From contig NW_026014670.1 in the NCBI RefSeq assembly GCF_020379485.1, positions 1 through 64,000 of the forward strand: a stretch of DNA of 64,000 nucleotides, given 5' to 3'. This stretch comes from Brassica napus. Lineage: Eukaryota > Streptophyta > Magnoliopsida > Brassicales > Brassicaceae. The notes below the pieces were generated by a model. The model ran no database searches and had not been told where the DNA came from. It worked only from the letters and a program-made list of their open reading frames with translations. Below, piece after piece: positions 1 through 14,528 of the stretch; position 1 is the first letter of the stretch; each line of letters begins with the position of its first letter. A program made the position numbers and the translations under genes.

Positions 1-3000
1 TGAAGCTGTGCTATTCCCAAACTGGGAAACTGGAATCACCTGATTTGAAAGTGGGATAACTTCTTCATGCCAACTCCTATGAGATTTATTCAACTTCCTG
101 GTGATTCTCACCACTTTATGTATCCAAATCAAGCTTCTTACAAAGTGATTCATCCTGGTTTGATTGGAACGACGAAGAAGCTGTGTGTATTCCCAAACTG
201 GGAAACTGGAATCACCTGATTTGAAAGTGGGATAACTTCTTCATCCCAACTCCTATGAGATTTATTCAACTTCCTGGTGATTCTCCACCACTTTATGTAT
301 CCAAATCAAGCTTCTACAAAGTGATTCATCCTGGTTTGATTGGAACGACGGAAGAAGCTGTGCTATTCCCAAACTGGGAAACTGGAATCACCTGATTTGA
401 AAGTGGGATAACTTCTTCATGCCAACTCCTATGAGATTTATTCAACTTCCTGGTGATTCTCCACCACTTTATGTATCCAAATCAAGCTTCTTACAAAGTG
501 ATTCATCCTGGTTTGATTGGAACGACGAAGAAGCTGTGCTATTCCCAAACTGGGAAACTGGAATCACCTGATTTGAAAGTGGGATAACTTCTTCATGCCA
601 ACTCCTATGAGATTTATTCAACTTCCTGTGATTCTCCACCACTTTATGTATCCAAATCAAGCTTCTCACAAGTGATTCATCCTGGTTTGATTGGAACGAC
701 GAAGAAGCTGTGCTATTCCCAAACTGGGAAACTGGAATCACCTGATTTGAAAGTGGGATAACTTCTTCATCCAACTCCTATGAGATTTATTCAACTTCCT
801 GGTGATTCTCCACCACTTTATGTATCCAAATCAAGCTTCTTACAAAGTGATTCATCTGGTTTGATTAGAACGACGACGAAGAAGCTGTGCTATTCCCAAA
901 CAAAACTGGGAAACTGGAATCACCTGATTTGAAAGTGGGATAACTTCTTCATGCCAACTCCTATGAGATTTATTCAACTTCCTGGTGATTCTCCACCACT
1001 TTATGTATCCAAATCAAGCTTCTTCAAAGTGATTCATCCTGGTTTGATTGGAACGACGAAGAAGCTGTGCTATTCCCAAACTGGGAAACTGGAATCACCT
1101 GATTTGAAAGTGGGATAACTTCTTCATGCCAAACTCCTATGAGATTTATTCAACTTCCTGGTGATTCTCCACCACTTTATGTATCCAAATCAAGCTTCTC
1201 ACAAAGTGATTCATCCTGGTTTGATTGGAACGACGAAGAAGCTGTGCTATTCCCAAACTGGGAAACTGGAATCACCTGATTTGAAAGTGGGATAACTTCT
1301 TCATCCCAAACTATGAGATTTATTCAACTTCCTGGTGATTCTCCACCACTTTATGTATCCAAATCAAGCTTTTCACAAAGTGATTCATCCTGGTTTGATT
1401 GGAACGACGAAGAAGCAGAAGCTGTGCTATTCCCAAACTGGGAAACTGGAATCACCTGATTTGAAAGTGGGATAACTTTTCATCCCAACTCCTATGAGAT
1501 TTATTCAACTTCCTGGTGATTCTCCACCACTTTATGTATCCAAATCAAGCTTCTTACAAAGTGATTCATCCTGGTTTGATTGGAACGACGAAGAAGAAGC
1601 TGTGCTATTCCCAAACTGGGAAACTGGAATCACCTGATTTGAAAGTGGGATAACTTCTTCATGCCAACTCCTATGAGATTTATTCAACTTCCTGGTGATT
1701 CTCCACCACTTTATGTATCCAAATCAAGCTTCTTACAAAGTGATTCATCCTGGTTTGATTGGAACGACGAAGAAGAAGCTGTGCTATTCCCAAACTGGGA
1801 AACTGGAATCACCTGATTTGAAAGTGGGATAACTTCTTCATGCCAACTCCTATGAGATTTATTCAACTTCCTGGTGATTCTCCACCACTTATGTATCCAA
1901 ATCAAGCTTCTACAAAGTGATTCATCCTGTTTGATTGGAACGACGAAGAAGCTGTGCTATTCCCAAACTGGGAAACTGGAATCACCTGATTTGAAAGTGG
2001 GATAACTTCTTCATCCCAACTCCTATGAGATTTATTCAACTTCCTGGTGATTCTCCACCACTTTATGTATCCAAATCAAGCTTTTCACAAAGTGATTCAT
2101 CCTGGTTTGATTGGAACGACGAAGAAGCTGTGCTATTCCCAAACTGGGAAACTGGAATCACCTGATTTGAAAGTGGGATAACTTCTTCATGCCAACTCCT
2201 ATGAGATTTATTCAACTTCCTGGTGATTCTCCACCACTTTATGTATCCAAATCAAGCTTCTCACAAAGTGATTCATCCTGTTTGATTGGAACGACGAAGA
2301 AGCTGTGCTATTCCCAAACTGGGAAACTGGAATCACCTGATTTGAAAGTGGGATAACTTCTTCATCCCAACTCCTATGAGATTTATTCAACTTCCTGGTG
2401 ATTCTCCACCCCTTTATGTATCCAAATCAAGCTTCTTACAAAGTGATTCATCCTGGTTTGATTGGAACGACGAAGAAGAAGCTGTGCTATTCCCAAACTG
2501 GGAAACTGGAATCACCTGATTTGAAAGTGGGATAACTTCTTCATGCCAACTCCTATGAGATTTATTCAACTTCCTGGTGATTCTCCACCACTTTATGTAT
2601 CCAAATCAAGCTTCTTACAAAGTGATTCATCCTGGTTTGATTGGAACGACGAAGAAGCTGTGCTATTCCCAAACTGGGAAACTGGAATCACCTGATTTGA
2701 AAGTGGGATAACTTCTTCATGCCAACTCCTATGAGATTTATTCAACTTCCTGGTGATTCTCCAGAACTTTATGTATCCAAATCAAGCTTCTACAAAGTGA
2801 TTCATCCTGGTTTGATTGGAACGACGAAGAAGCTGTGCTATTCCCAAACTGGGAAACTGGAATCACCTGATTTGAAAGTGGGATAACTTCTTCATCCCAA
2901 CTCCTATGAGATTTATTCAACTTCCTGGTGATTCTCCACCACTTTATGTATCCAAATCAAGCTTTTCACAAAGTGATTCATCCTGGTTTGATTGGAACGA

Positions 3001-6000
3001 CGAAGAAGCTGTGCTATTCCCAAACTGGGAAACTGGAATCACCTGATTTGAAAGTGGGATAACTTCTTCATGCCAACTCCTATGAGATTTATTCAACTTC
3101 CTGGTGATTCTCCACCACTTTATGTATCCAAATCAAGCTTCTCACAAAGTGATTCATCCTGGTTTGATTGGAACGACGAAGAAGCTGTGCTATTCCCAAA
3201 CTGGGAAACTGGAATCACCTGATTTGAAAGTGGATAACTTCTTCATCCCAACTCCTATGAGATTTATTCAACTTCCTGGTGATTCTCCACCACTTATGTA
3301 TCCAAATCAAGCTTCTTACAAAGTGATTCATCCTGGTTTGATTGGAACGACGAAGAAGCTGTGCTATTCCCAAACTGGAAACTGGAATCACCTGATTTGA
3401 AAGTGGGATAACTTCTTCATGCCAACTCCTATGAGATTTATTCAACTTCCTGGTGATTCTCCACCACTTTATGTATCCAAATCAAGCTTCTTACAAAGTG
3501 ATTCATCCTGGTTTGATTGGAACGACGAAGAAGCTGTGCTATTCCCAAACTGGGAAACTGGAATCACCTGATTTGAAAGTGGGATAACTTCTTCATGCCA
3601 ACTCCTATGAGATTTATTCAACTTCCTGGTGATTCTCCACCACTTTATGTATCCAAATCAAGCTTCTTACAAAGTGATTCATCCTGGTTTGATTGGAACG
3701 ACGAAGAAGCTGTGCTATTCCCAAACTGGGAAACTGGAATCACCTGATTTGAAAGTGGGATAACTTCTTCATCCCAACTCCTATGAGATTTATTCAACTT
3801 CCTGGTGATTCTCCACCACTTTATGTATCCAAATCAAGCTTCTTACAAAGTGATTCATCCTGGTTTGATTGGAACGACGAAGAAGCTGTGCTATTCCCAA
3901 ACTGGGAAACTGGAATCACCTGATTTGAAAGTGGGATAACTTCTTCATCCCAACTCCTATGAGATTTATTCAACTTCCTGGTGATTCTCCACCACTTTAT
4001 GTATCCAAATCAAGCTTTTCACAAAGTGATTCATCCTGGTTTGATTGGAACGACGAAGAAGCTGTGCTATTCCCAAACTGGGAAACTGGAATCACCTGAT
4101 TTGAAAGTGGGATAACTTCTTCATGCCAACTCCTATGAGATTTATTCAACTTCCTGGTGATTCTCCACCACTTTATGTATCCAAATCAAGCTTCTTACAA
4201 AGTGATTCATCCTGGTTTGATTGGAACGACGAAGAAGCTGTGCTATTCCCAAACTGGGAAACTGGAATCACCTGATTTGAAAGTGGGATAACTTCTTCAT
4301 GCCAACTCCTATGAGATTTATTCAACTTCCTGGTGATTCTCCACCACTTTATGTATCCAAATCAAGCTTTTCACAAAGTGATTCATCCTGGTTTGATTGG
4401 AACGACGAAGAAGCTGTGCTATTCCCAAACTGGGAAACTGGAATCACCTGATTTGAAAGTGGGATAACTTCTTCATGCCAACTCCTATGAGATTTATTCA
4501 ACTTCCTGGTGATTCTCCACCACTTTATGTATCCAAATCAAGCTTTTCACAAAGTGATTCATCCTGGTTTGATTGGAACGACGAAGAAGCTGTGCTATTC
4601 CCAAACTGGGAAACTGGAATCACCTGATTTGAAAGTGGGATAACTTCTTCATGCCAACTCCTATGAGATTTATTCAACTTCCTGGTGATTCTCCACCACT
4701 TTATGTATCCAAATCAAGCTTCTCACAAAGTGATTCATCCTGGTTTGATTGGAACGACGAAGAAGCTGTGCTATTCCCAAACTGGGAAACTGGAATCACC
4801 TGATTTGAAAGTGGGATAACTTCTTCATCCCAACTCCTATGAGATTTATTCAACTTCCTGGTGATTCTCCACCACTTTATGTATCCAAATCAAGCTTCTC
4901 ACAAAGTGATTCATCCTGGTTTGATTGGAACGACGAAGAAGCTGTGCTATTCCCAAACTGGGAAACTGGAATCACCTGATTTGAAAGTGGGATAACTTCT
5001 TCATGCCAACTCCTATGAGATTTATTCAACTTCCTGGTGATTCTCCACCACTTTATGTATCCAAATCAAGCTTCTTACAAAGTGATTCATCCTGGTTTGA
5101 TTGGAACGACGAAGAAGCTGTGCTATTCCCAAACTGGGAAACTGGAATCACCTGATTTGAAAGTGGGATAACTTCTTCATGCCAACTCCTATGAGATTTA
5201 TTCAACTTCCTGGTGATTCTCCACCACTTTATGTATCCAAATCAAGCTTCTTACAAAGTGATTCATCCTGGTTTGATTGGAACGACGAAGAAGCTGTGCT
5301 ATTCCCAAACTGGGAAACTGGAATCACCTGATTTGAAAGTGGGATAACTTCTTCATCCCAACTCCTATGAGATTTATTCAACTTCCTGGTGATTCTCCAC
5401 CACTTTATGTATCCAAATCAAGCTTCTTACAAAGTGATTCATCCTGGTTTGATTGGAACGACGAAGAAGCTGTGCTATTCCCAAACTGGGAAACTGGAAT
5501 CACCTGATTTGAAAGTGGGATAACTTCTTCATCCCAACTCCTATGAGATTTATTCAACTTCCTGGTGATTCTCCACCACTTTATGTATCCAAATCAAGCT
5601 TTTCACAAAGTGATTCATCCTGGTTTGATTGGAACGACGAAGAAGCTGTGCTATTCCCAAACTGGGAAACTGGAATCACCTGATTTGAAAGTGGGATAAC
5701 TTCTTCATGCCAACTCCTATGAGATTTATTCAACTTCCTGGTGATTCTCCACCACTTTATGTATCCAAATCAAGCTTCTCACAAAGTGATTCATCCTGGT
5801 TTGATTGGAACGACGAAGAAGCTGTGCTATTCCCAAACTGGGAAACTGGAATCACCTGATTTGAAAGTGGGATAACTTCTTCATCCCAACTCCTATGAGA
5901 TTTATTCAACTTCCTGGTGATTCTCCACCACTTTATGTATCCAAATCAAGCTTTTACAAAGTGATTCATCCTGGTTTGATTGGAACGACGAAGAAGCTGT

Positions 6001-9000
6001 GCTATTCCCAAACTGGGAAACTGGAATCACCTGATTTGAAAGTGGGATAACTTCTTCATGCCAACTCCTATGAGATTTATTCAACTTCCTGGTGATTCTC
6101 CACCACTTTATGTATCCAAATCAAGCTTCTTACAAAGTGATTCATCCTGGTTTGATTGGAACGACGAAGAAGCTGTGCTATTCCCAAACTGGGAAACTGG
6201 AATCACCTGATTTGAAAGTGGGATAACTTCTTCATCCCAACTCCTATGAGATTTATTCAACTTCCTGGTGATTCTCCACCACTTTATGTATCCAAATCAA
6301 GCTTCTTACAAAGTGATTCATCCTGGTTTGATTGGAACGACGAAGAAGCTGTGCTATTCCCAAACTGGGAAACTGGAATCACCTGATTTGAAAGTGGGAT
6401 AACTTCTTCATGCCAACTCCTATGAGATTTATTCAACTTCCTGGTGATTCTCCACCACTTTATGTATCCAAATCAAGCTTCTTACAAAGTGATTCATCCT
6501 GGTTTGATTGGAACGACGAAGAAGCTGTGCTATTCCCAAACTGGGAAACTGGAATCACCTGATTTGAAAGTGGGATAACTTCTTCATGCCAACTCCTATG
6601 AGATTTATTCAACTTCCTGGTGATTCTCCACCACTTTATGTATCCAAATCAAGCTTCTCACAAAGTGATTCATCCTGGTTTGATTGGAACGACGAAGAAG
6701 CTGTGCTATTCCCAAACTGGGAAACTGGAATCACCTGATTTGAAAGTGGGATAACTTCTTCATCCAACTCCTATGAGATTTATTCAACTTCCTGGTGATT
6801 CTCCACCACTTTATGTATCCAAATCAAGCTTCTTACAAAGTGATTCATCCTGGTTTGATTGGAACGACGAAGAAGAAGCTGTGCTATTCCCAAACTGGGA
6901 AACTGGAATCACCTGATTTGAAAGTGGGATAACTTCTTCATGCCAACTCCTATGAGATTTATTCAACTTCCTGGTGATTCTCCACCACTTTATGTATCCA
7001 AATCAAGCTTTTCACAAAGTGATTCATCCTGGTTTGATTGGAACGACGAAGAAGCTGTGCTATTCCCAAACTGGGAAACTGGAATCACCTGATTTGAAAG
7101 TGGGATAACTTCTTCATGCCAACTCCTATGAGATTTATTCAACTTCCTGGTGATTCTCCACCACTTTATGTATCCAAATCAAGCTTCTCACAAAGTGATT
7201 CATCCTGGTTTGATTGGAACGACGAAGAAGCTGTGCTATTCCCAAACTGGGAAACTGGAATCACCTGATTTGAAAGTGGGATAACTTCTTCATCCCAACT
7301 CCTATGAGATTTATTCAACTTCCTGGTGATTCTCCACCACTTTATGTATCCAAATCAAGCTTTTCACAAAGTGATTCATCCTGGTTTGATTGGAACGACG
7401 AAGAAGCTGTGCTATTCCCAAACTGGGAAACTGGAATCACCTGATTTGAAAGTGGGATAACTTCTTCATGCCAACTCCTATGAGATTTATTCAACTTCCT
7501 GGTGATTCTCCACCACTTTATGTATCCAAATCAAGCTTCTCACAAAGTGATTCATCCTGGTTTGATTGGAACGACGAAGAAGCTGTGCTATTCCCAAACT
7601 GGGAAACTGGAATCACCTGATTTGAAAGTGGGATAACTTCTTCATCCCAACTCCTATGAGATTTATTCAACTTCCTGGTGATTCTCCACCACTTTATGTA
7701 TCCAAATCAAGCTTTTCACAAAGTGATTCATCCTGGTTTGATTGGAACGACGAAGAAGCTGTGCTATTCCCAAACTGGGAAACTGGAATCACCTGATTTG
7801 AAAGTGGGATAACTTCTTCATGCCAACTCCTATGAGATTTATTCAACTTCCTGGTGATTCTCCACCACTTTATGTATCCAAATCAAGCTTCTCACAAAGT
7901 GATTCATCCTGGTTTGATTGGAACGACGAAGAAGCTGTGCTATTCCCAAACTGGGAAACTGGAATCACCTGATTTGAAAGTGGGATAACTTCTTCATCCC
8001 AACTCCTATGAGATTTATTCAACTTCCTGGTGATTCTCCACCACTTTATGTATCCAAATCAAGCTTTTCACAAAGTGATTCATCCTGGTTTGATTGGAAC
8101 GACGAAGAAGCTGTGCTATTCCCAAACTGGGAAACTGGAATCACCTGATTTGAAAGTGGGATAACTTCTTCATGCCAACTCCTATGAGATTTATTCAACT
8201 TCCTGGTGATTCTCCACCACTTTATGTATCCAAATCAAGCTTCTTACAAAGTGATTCATCCTGGTTTGATTGGAACGACGAAGAAGCTGTGCTATTCCCA
8301 AACTGGGAAACTGGAATCACCTGATTTGAAAGTGGGATAACTTCTTCATGCCAACTCCTATGAGATTTATTCAACTTCCTGGTGATTCTCCACCACTTTA
8401 TGTATCCAAATCAAGCTTTTCACAAAGTGATTCATCCTGGTTTGATTGGAACGACGAAGAAGCTGTGCTATTCCCAAACTGGGAAACTGGAATCACCTGA
8501 TTTGAAAGTGGGATAACTTCTTCATGCCAACTCCTATGAGATTTATTCAACTTCCTGGTGATTCTCCACCACTTTATGTATCCAAATCAAGCTTCTCACA
8601 AAGTGATTCATCCTGGTTTGATTGGAACGACGAAGAAGCTGTGCTATTCCCAAACTGGGAAACTGGAATCACCTGATTTGAAAGTGGGATAACTTCTTCA
8701 TCCCAACTCCTATGAGATTTATTCAACTTCCTGGTGATTCTCCACCACTTTATGTATCCAAATCAAGCTTTTCACAAAGTGATTCATCCTGGTTTGATTG
8801 GAACGACGAAGAAGCTGTGCTATTCCCAAACTGGGAAACTGGAATCACCTGATTTGAAAGTGGGATAACTTCTTCATGCCAACTCCTATGAGATTTATTC
8901 AACTTCCTGGTGATTCTCCACCACTTTATGTATCCAAATCAAGCTTCTCACAAAGTGATTCATCCTGGTTTGATTGGAACGACGAAGAAGCTGTGCTATT

Positions 9001-12000
9001 CCCAAACTGGGAAACTGGAATCACCTGATTTGAAAGTGGGATAACTTCTTCATCCCAACTCCTATGAGATTTATTCAACTTCCTGGTGATTCTCCACCAC
9101 TTTATGTATCCAAATCAAGCTTCTTACAAAGTGATTCATCCTGGTTTGATTGGAACGACGAAGAAGCTGTGCTATTCCCAAACTGGGAAACTGGAATCAC
9201 CTGATTTGAAAGTGGGATAACTTCTTCATGCCAACTCCTATGAGATTTATTCAACTTCCTGGTGATTCTCCACCACTTTATGTATCCAAATCAAGCTTTT
9301 CACAAAGTGATTCATCCTGGTTTGATTGGAACGACGAAGAAGCTGTGCTATTCCCAAACTGGGAAACTGGAATCACCTGATTTGAAAGTGGGATAACTTC
9401 TTCATGCCAACTCCTATGAGATTTATTCAACTTCCTGGTGATTCTCCACCACTTTATGTATCCAAATCAAGCTTCTCACAAAGTGATTCATCCTGGTTTG
9501 ATTGGAACGACGAAGAAGCTGTGCTATTCCCAAACTGGGAAACTGGAATCACCTGATTTGAAAGTGGGATAACTTCTTCATCCCAACTCCTATGAGATTT
9601 ATTCAACTTCCTGGTGATTCTCCACCACTTTATGTATCCAAATCAAGCTTTTCACAAAGTGATTCATCCTGGTTTGATTGGAACGACGAAGAAGCTGTGC
9701 TATTCCCAAACTGGGAAACTGGAATCACCTGATTTGAAAGTGGGATAACTTCTTCATCCCAACTCCTATGAGATTTATTCAACTTCCTGGTGATTCTCCA
9801 CCACTTTATGTATCCAAATCAAGCTTCTTACAAAGTGATTCATCCTGGTTTGATTGGAACGACGAAGAAGCTGTGCTATTCCCAAACTGGGAAACTGGAA
9901 TCACCTGATTTGAAAGTGGGATAACTTCTTCATGCCAACTCCTATGAGATTTATTCAACTTCCTGGTGATTCTCCACCACTTTATGTATCCAAATCAAGC
10001 TTCTTACAAAGTGATTCATCCTGGTTTGATTGGAACGACGAAGAAGCTGTGCTATTCCCAAACTGGGAAACTGGAATCACCTGATTTGAAAGTGGGATAA
10101 CTTCTTCATGCCAACTCCTATGAGATTTATTCAACTTCCTGGTGATTCTCCACCACTTTATGTATCCAAATCAAGCTTCTTACAAAGTGATTCATCCTGG
10201 TTTGATTGGAACGACGAAGAAGCTGTGCTATTCCCAAACTGGGAAACTGGAATCACCTGATTTGAAAGTGGGATAACTTCTTCATCCCAACTCCTATGAG
10301 ATTTATTCAACTTCCTGGTGATTCTCCACCACTTTATGTATCCAAATCAAGCTTCTTACAAAGTGATTCATCCTGGTTTGATTGGAACGACGAAGAAGCT
10401 GTGCTATTCCCAAACTGGGAAACTGGAATCACCTGATTTGAAAGTGGGATAACTTCTTCATCCCAACTCCTATGAGATTTATTCAACTTCCTGGTGATTC
10501 TCCACCACTTTATGTATCCAAATCAAGCTTTTCACAAAGTGATTCATCCTGGTTTGATTGGAACGACGAAGAAGCTGTGCTATTCCCAAACTGGGAAACT
10601 GGAATCACCTGATTTGAAAGTGGGATAACTTCTTCTTGCCAACTCCTATGAGATTTATTCAACTTCCTGGTGATTCTCCACCACTTTATGTATCCAAATC
10701 AAGCTTCTCACAAAGTGATTCATCCTGGTTTGATTGGAACGACGAAGAAGCTGTGCTATTCCCAAACTGGGAAACTGGAATCACCTGATTTGAAAGTGGG
10801 ATAACTTCTTCATCCCAACTCCTATGAGATTTATTCAACTTCCTGGTGATTCTCCACCACTTTATGTATCCAAATCAAGCTTCTTACAAAGTGATTCATC
10901 CTGGTTTGATTGGAACGACGAAGAAGCTGTGCTATTCCCAAACTGGGAAACTGGAATCACCTGATTTGAAAGTGGGATAACTTCTTCATGCCAACTCCTA
11001 TGAGATTTATTCAACTTCCTGGTGATTCTCCACCACTTTATGTATCCAAATCAAGCTTCTTACAAAGTGATTCATCCTGGTTTGATTGGAACGACGAAGA
11101 AGCTGTGCTATTCCCAAACTGGGAAACTGGAATCACCTGATTTGAAAGTGGGATAACTTCTTCATGCCAACTCCTATGAGATTTATTCAACTTCCTGGTG
11201 ATTCTCCACCACTTTATGTATCCAAATCAAGCTTCTTACAAAGTGATTCATCCTGGTTTGATTGGAACGACGAAGAAGCTGTGCTATTCCCAAACTGGGA
11301 AACTGGAATCACCTGATTTGAAAGTGGGATAACTTCTTCATGCCAACTCCTATGAGATTTATTCAACTTCCTGGTGATTCTCCACCACTTTATGTATCCA
11401 AATCAAGCTTCTTACAAAGTGATTCATCCTGGTTTGATTAAACGACGAAGAAGCTGTGCTATTCCCAAACTGGGAAACTGGAATCACCTGATTTGAAAGT
11501 GGGATAACTTCTTCATGCCAACTCCTATGAGATTTATTCAACTTCCTGGTGATTCTCCACCACTTTATGTATCCAAATCAAGCTTCTCACAAAGTGATTC
11601 ATCCTGGTTTGATTGGAACGACGAAGAAGCTGTGCTATTCCCAAACTGGGAAACTGGGATCACCTGATTTGAAAGTGGGATAACTTCTTCATCCCAACTC
11701 CTATGAGATTTATTCAACTTCCTGGTGATTCTCCACCACTTTATGTATCCAAATCAAGCTTCTTACAAAGTGATTCATCCTGTTTTGATTAGAACGACGA
11801 AGAAGCTGTGCTATTCCCAAACTGGGAAACTGGAATCACCTGATTTGAAAGTGGGATAACTTCTTCATGCCAACTCCTATGAGATTTATTCAACTTCCTG
11901 GTGATTCTCCACCACTTTATGTATCCAAATCAAGCTTCTTACAAAGTGATTCATCCTGGTTTGATTGGAACGACGAAGAAGCTGTGCTATTCCCAAACTA

Positions 12001-12245
12001 GGAAACTGGAATCACCTGATTTGAAAGTGGGATAACTTCTTCATCCCAACTCCTATGAGATTTATTATACTTCCTGGTGATTCTCCACCACTTTTGTATC
12101 CAAATCAAGCTTCTTACAAAGTGATTCATCCTGTTTTGATTAGAACGACGAAGAAGCTGTGCTATTCCCAAACTGGGAAACTGGAATCACCTGATTTGAA
12201 AGTGGGATAACTTCTTCATCCCAACTCCTATGAGATTTATTATAC
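1..12245 (+). repeat. 176-bp tandem satellite array (CentBr-like), left block
   Basis: About 69 head-to-tail monomers of 176 bp; successive copies of the landmark GATTTATTCAACTTCC fall 176 bp apart (for example 4315, 4491, 4667). Each monomer carries one HindIII site (CAAGCTT) followed by CTTAC, CTCAC or TTCAC variants, and a CTTCATGCC or CTTCATCCC variant. Monomers between about 3.4 and 11.4 kb are almost identical; 1-3.4 kb carries many one- to four-base indels, and the last kilobase has diverged forms (CTGTTTTGATTAGAACG). From memory the monomer matches the Brassica CentBr centromere satellite in length and sequence; that name was not checked by search. The monomer length is not a multiple of three, so the short open frames within it are not genes. 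Confidence 0.97.
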
Positions 12246-12507
12246 AAAACTTCTCAAATGGCCGAGTTATGCAAATCTGGGTCGCCCTGGTCCGTACAGA
12301 TCCGTACTGTCCGTACACGTCCGTACTGCCTCGCCCTATCTTTTCACACTCGCCCATTTGCTCCCAAATACACTTCTAAGTCTCTCCTAGACTTGGCCCT
12401 AACTTTGCACATCCATCAGGACACTTCTCACCTTGCCCTATCTTTTGCACAAGCCCCAACTCAACTCAACACCTTTAGTTTCTCCATTTCTTCTCTTCAA
12501 GTTAACA
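12246..12507 (-). repeat. B' LTR, partial copy
   Basis: Matches the last 264 bp (high-coordinate end, which is the 5' end on the minus strand) of the complete LTR at 14529-15528, with a 3-bp deletion. It ends in ...TAACA, giving TGTTA on the minus strand, and is followed by the PPT complement. The other end is truncated at the satellite junction. Confidence 0.9.
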
Positions 12508-12635
12508 CTCCCCCTCAAGCTTGACTTTAGTTGATCCTAAGTCAAGCTTGGAACCTTGAAGAACTTCCTCATTAAAAACCTCACCAAGGAAAACCCTTTG
12601 GGACAAAACCTTGATGAGGGAAAAAGAGTAAAGTC
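12508..12635 (-). other. Conserved 3' module and PPT of B' (unit 1)
   Basis: On the minus strand the order is an arm pair around a CCCAAAGGG core, a GTTTTTAATGAGG block, an inverted repeat CAAGCTTGAC/GTCAAGCTTG, the PPT GAGGGGGAG (complement at 12508-12516), then the LTR TG. The same layout precedes the 3' LTR of elements 1, A, B, C and M. Other B' PPTs are at 15529-15537, 18553-18561 and 21577-21585. Confidence 0.8.
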
Positions 12636-14509
12636 TCCAAGGCCTAGGGATTGGCCAGTGAGTCTTTGTGCCTTACCAACAATGTAAGGGACACAAAGAC
12701 TCTGGATCATGGCCCTCATGTGATGCAAGATAGAACCCACTCCTCTTGCTCATCATCAACACTTCTTGTACTCTTCTTCAGATAGATCTTGGTCTCTCCC
12801 CCTTTCTCACAACCTTCTTTTGTGATCAAGTGCTCGGACTACCAGATCTTCCTTGATAGATACAAGCTGAGTCTTGGCTGCTTCTTCTTCATGAGTCACC
12901 ACCATGTTACTGAAACCTTCATGACAGGATGCTTCAGACTGTAGTACCAATCACCTCACTCTAGAGGCCGCATTGGTGATTGCTTCTTCATCTTTCATTA
13001 TGCTTCATAACTGATCTGCTCCTCTTCTTGAATAACCACCAAAGACTCTAGGATCATAGAAGCTTTCTCAACACTCCCCCTCAAGCTTGACCATGTGGAA
13101 CAAGTCAAGCATGGAAGGATAGCTTCTTGATCCGCCCAATCACACCATTGCAACACCTTCTGAACTCGCCATCTTCATGGAGTGCTTGTGGAAGCTTTAG
13201 CTACCTCTTCAGCCACCTCACACTAGAAGCCGCACTGATAGAGTCTTCATCTTCTCACAGCCAAGAGTGCTCTGAACACTCTCTTGCCTAGACACGCCAC
13301 TGCCTAGACCCAGATGGCTACTTCTTCTTCAGTTGCTTGCAACGGACCTTCTGAACCGGCTGATAGCTCACTAAACTCCCCTCCTCAAGCTTGGATTGGG
13401 TATAAGTCCAAGCTTGCAAGTGAGCTTCAGTGAGACTTCACACCAGTGGCGCATCACCACTTCTTTCTCAACTCTCCATTGCTCACACAATGGGCAAAAG
13501 TCTCCTACTTTCAACTCGGATGGATGGTGAACCAAGAACACATCTTGTGAACCTGAAACATCACTCAAACTCCAGCAAAGATGAGACACAATAGTATTGG
13601 GATCAATCCTGATTAATCATCAAGTTTGATTCCCAATATCACAAGCATTGCAACAGATTAAACAAGTCATTTTCAAGTTCTAATCTTTGCAAGCAAACTC
13701 TCTAAGCACAAGCATGATCATAACAGATTCAATACAAGCTACTTAGGCAATTTTTAAGCTTCTTTACTCAGCAATTTAGACATAAATCTAATGCTTCAAT
13801 GTAAGACAGCCACAAGACTATATGCAACAGCTTTCAATCAGATTCATTACATGTATGCAAGCAGATTCAATTAATCACAACAAGCATCACTATGAACTGG
13901 AGCTAAGCATATTAATTCAATCTCAATCACCAAACAAGTCTCTTTAAGCATCCTGGGACAGATTCTAAATCATTTTCATTTAGCAATCTTTAAACAATCC
14001 TCAGGTTTTCAATCACATCACAACCAGTCAATAACACACTCAATATCAAGAAGGGATAGTAATAGCTTACAGTCAAGGAACCTGTTTGGTTCCTTGAACC
14101 TCCAATGGCATTAAGGTCATGGCTTGTTGGATCTGAGAGTACAGGTCGTCACCCAACCTCTCTTCCTTCTACTCATGACCATCTTCTTGTTTCTCCAGCT
14201 CAAAGACCCCTCCTTTCTTCATACATACAGTCACCATCTTCTAGACATCTTCTTTCTTGTAACCGGATGCAACAAACACTTGGACAAGGTGTTTTGGAGT
14301 CAGGTTAGCTAGGCCTCTCCATCTACCTTTGCTTCCAACGTGGCTCTTCATCAGGACAGGTATGAGAAAGGTTGAGGAACCAGGAACAAACGCCAAGCTT
14401 CAGTCTTCTTCTCCATGGAGAAACTGAACAGGATGGAGCTGTCTTCATGGCTTGGATTTGAGCTGAGGTATGAGTGTGAGATGTGCGGAAGCTTCAACCA
14501 GGTTCTGAA

Positions 14510-14528
14510 GAACCTGGCTCTGATACCA
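14510..14528 (-). other. Primer binding site of B' unit 1
   Basis: The minus strand reads TGGTATCAGAGCCAGGTTC immediately after the LTR end. TGGTATCAGAGC is the standard complement of the 3' end of plant initiator methionine tRNA used by copia elements. The same site recurs at 17534-17552 and 20558-20576. Confidence 0.9.

Larger units (their letters stand above)
12508..14528 (-). mobile_element. B' internal region, unit 1
   Basis: This 2021-bp stretch has no credible coding region. On the minus strand it runs from the primer site (14510-14528) to the PPT (12508-12516). Near the PPT end it contains further PPT-like CAAGCTTGAGG blocks, including an A-type motif around 13070 and a GAGGAGGGGAG version around 13380, so the 3' part looks built from reiterated 3'-end modules. 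The middle (about 13.6-14.05 kb) is AT-rich with no recognised feature. Confidence 0.85.

Noticed and set aside
469..11541. Short open frames in the satellite encoding repeated MNKSHRSW...EEVIPLSNQ-type peptides
   Set aside because: They arise from the monomer read on the minus strand; 176 is not a multiple of three, frames break at each indel, and there is no start or promoter context.
1..12245. CRISPR-like array
   Set aside because: The units are contiguous 176-bp monomers without unique spacers, in a plant setting.
1..12245. Arabidopsis 178-180 bp centromere repeat
   Set aside because: By eye the monomer does not match that repeat; it fits the Brassica-type 176-bp HindIII satellite better.
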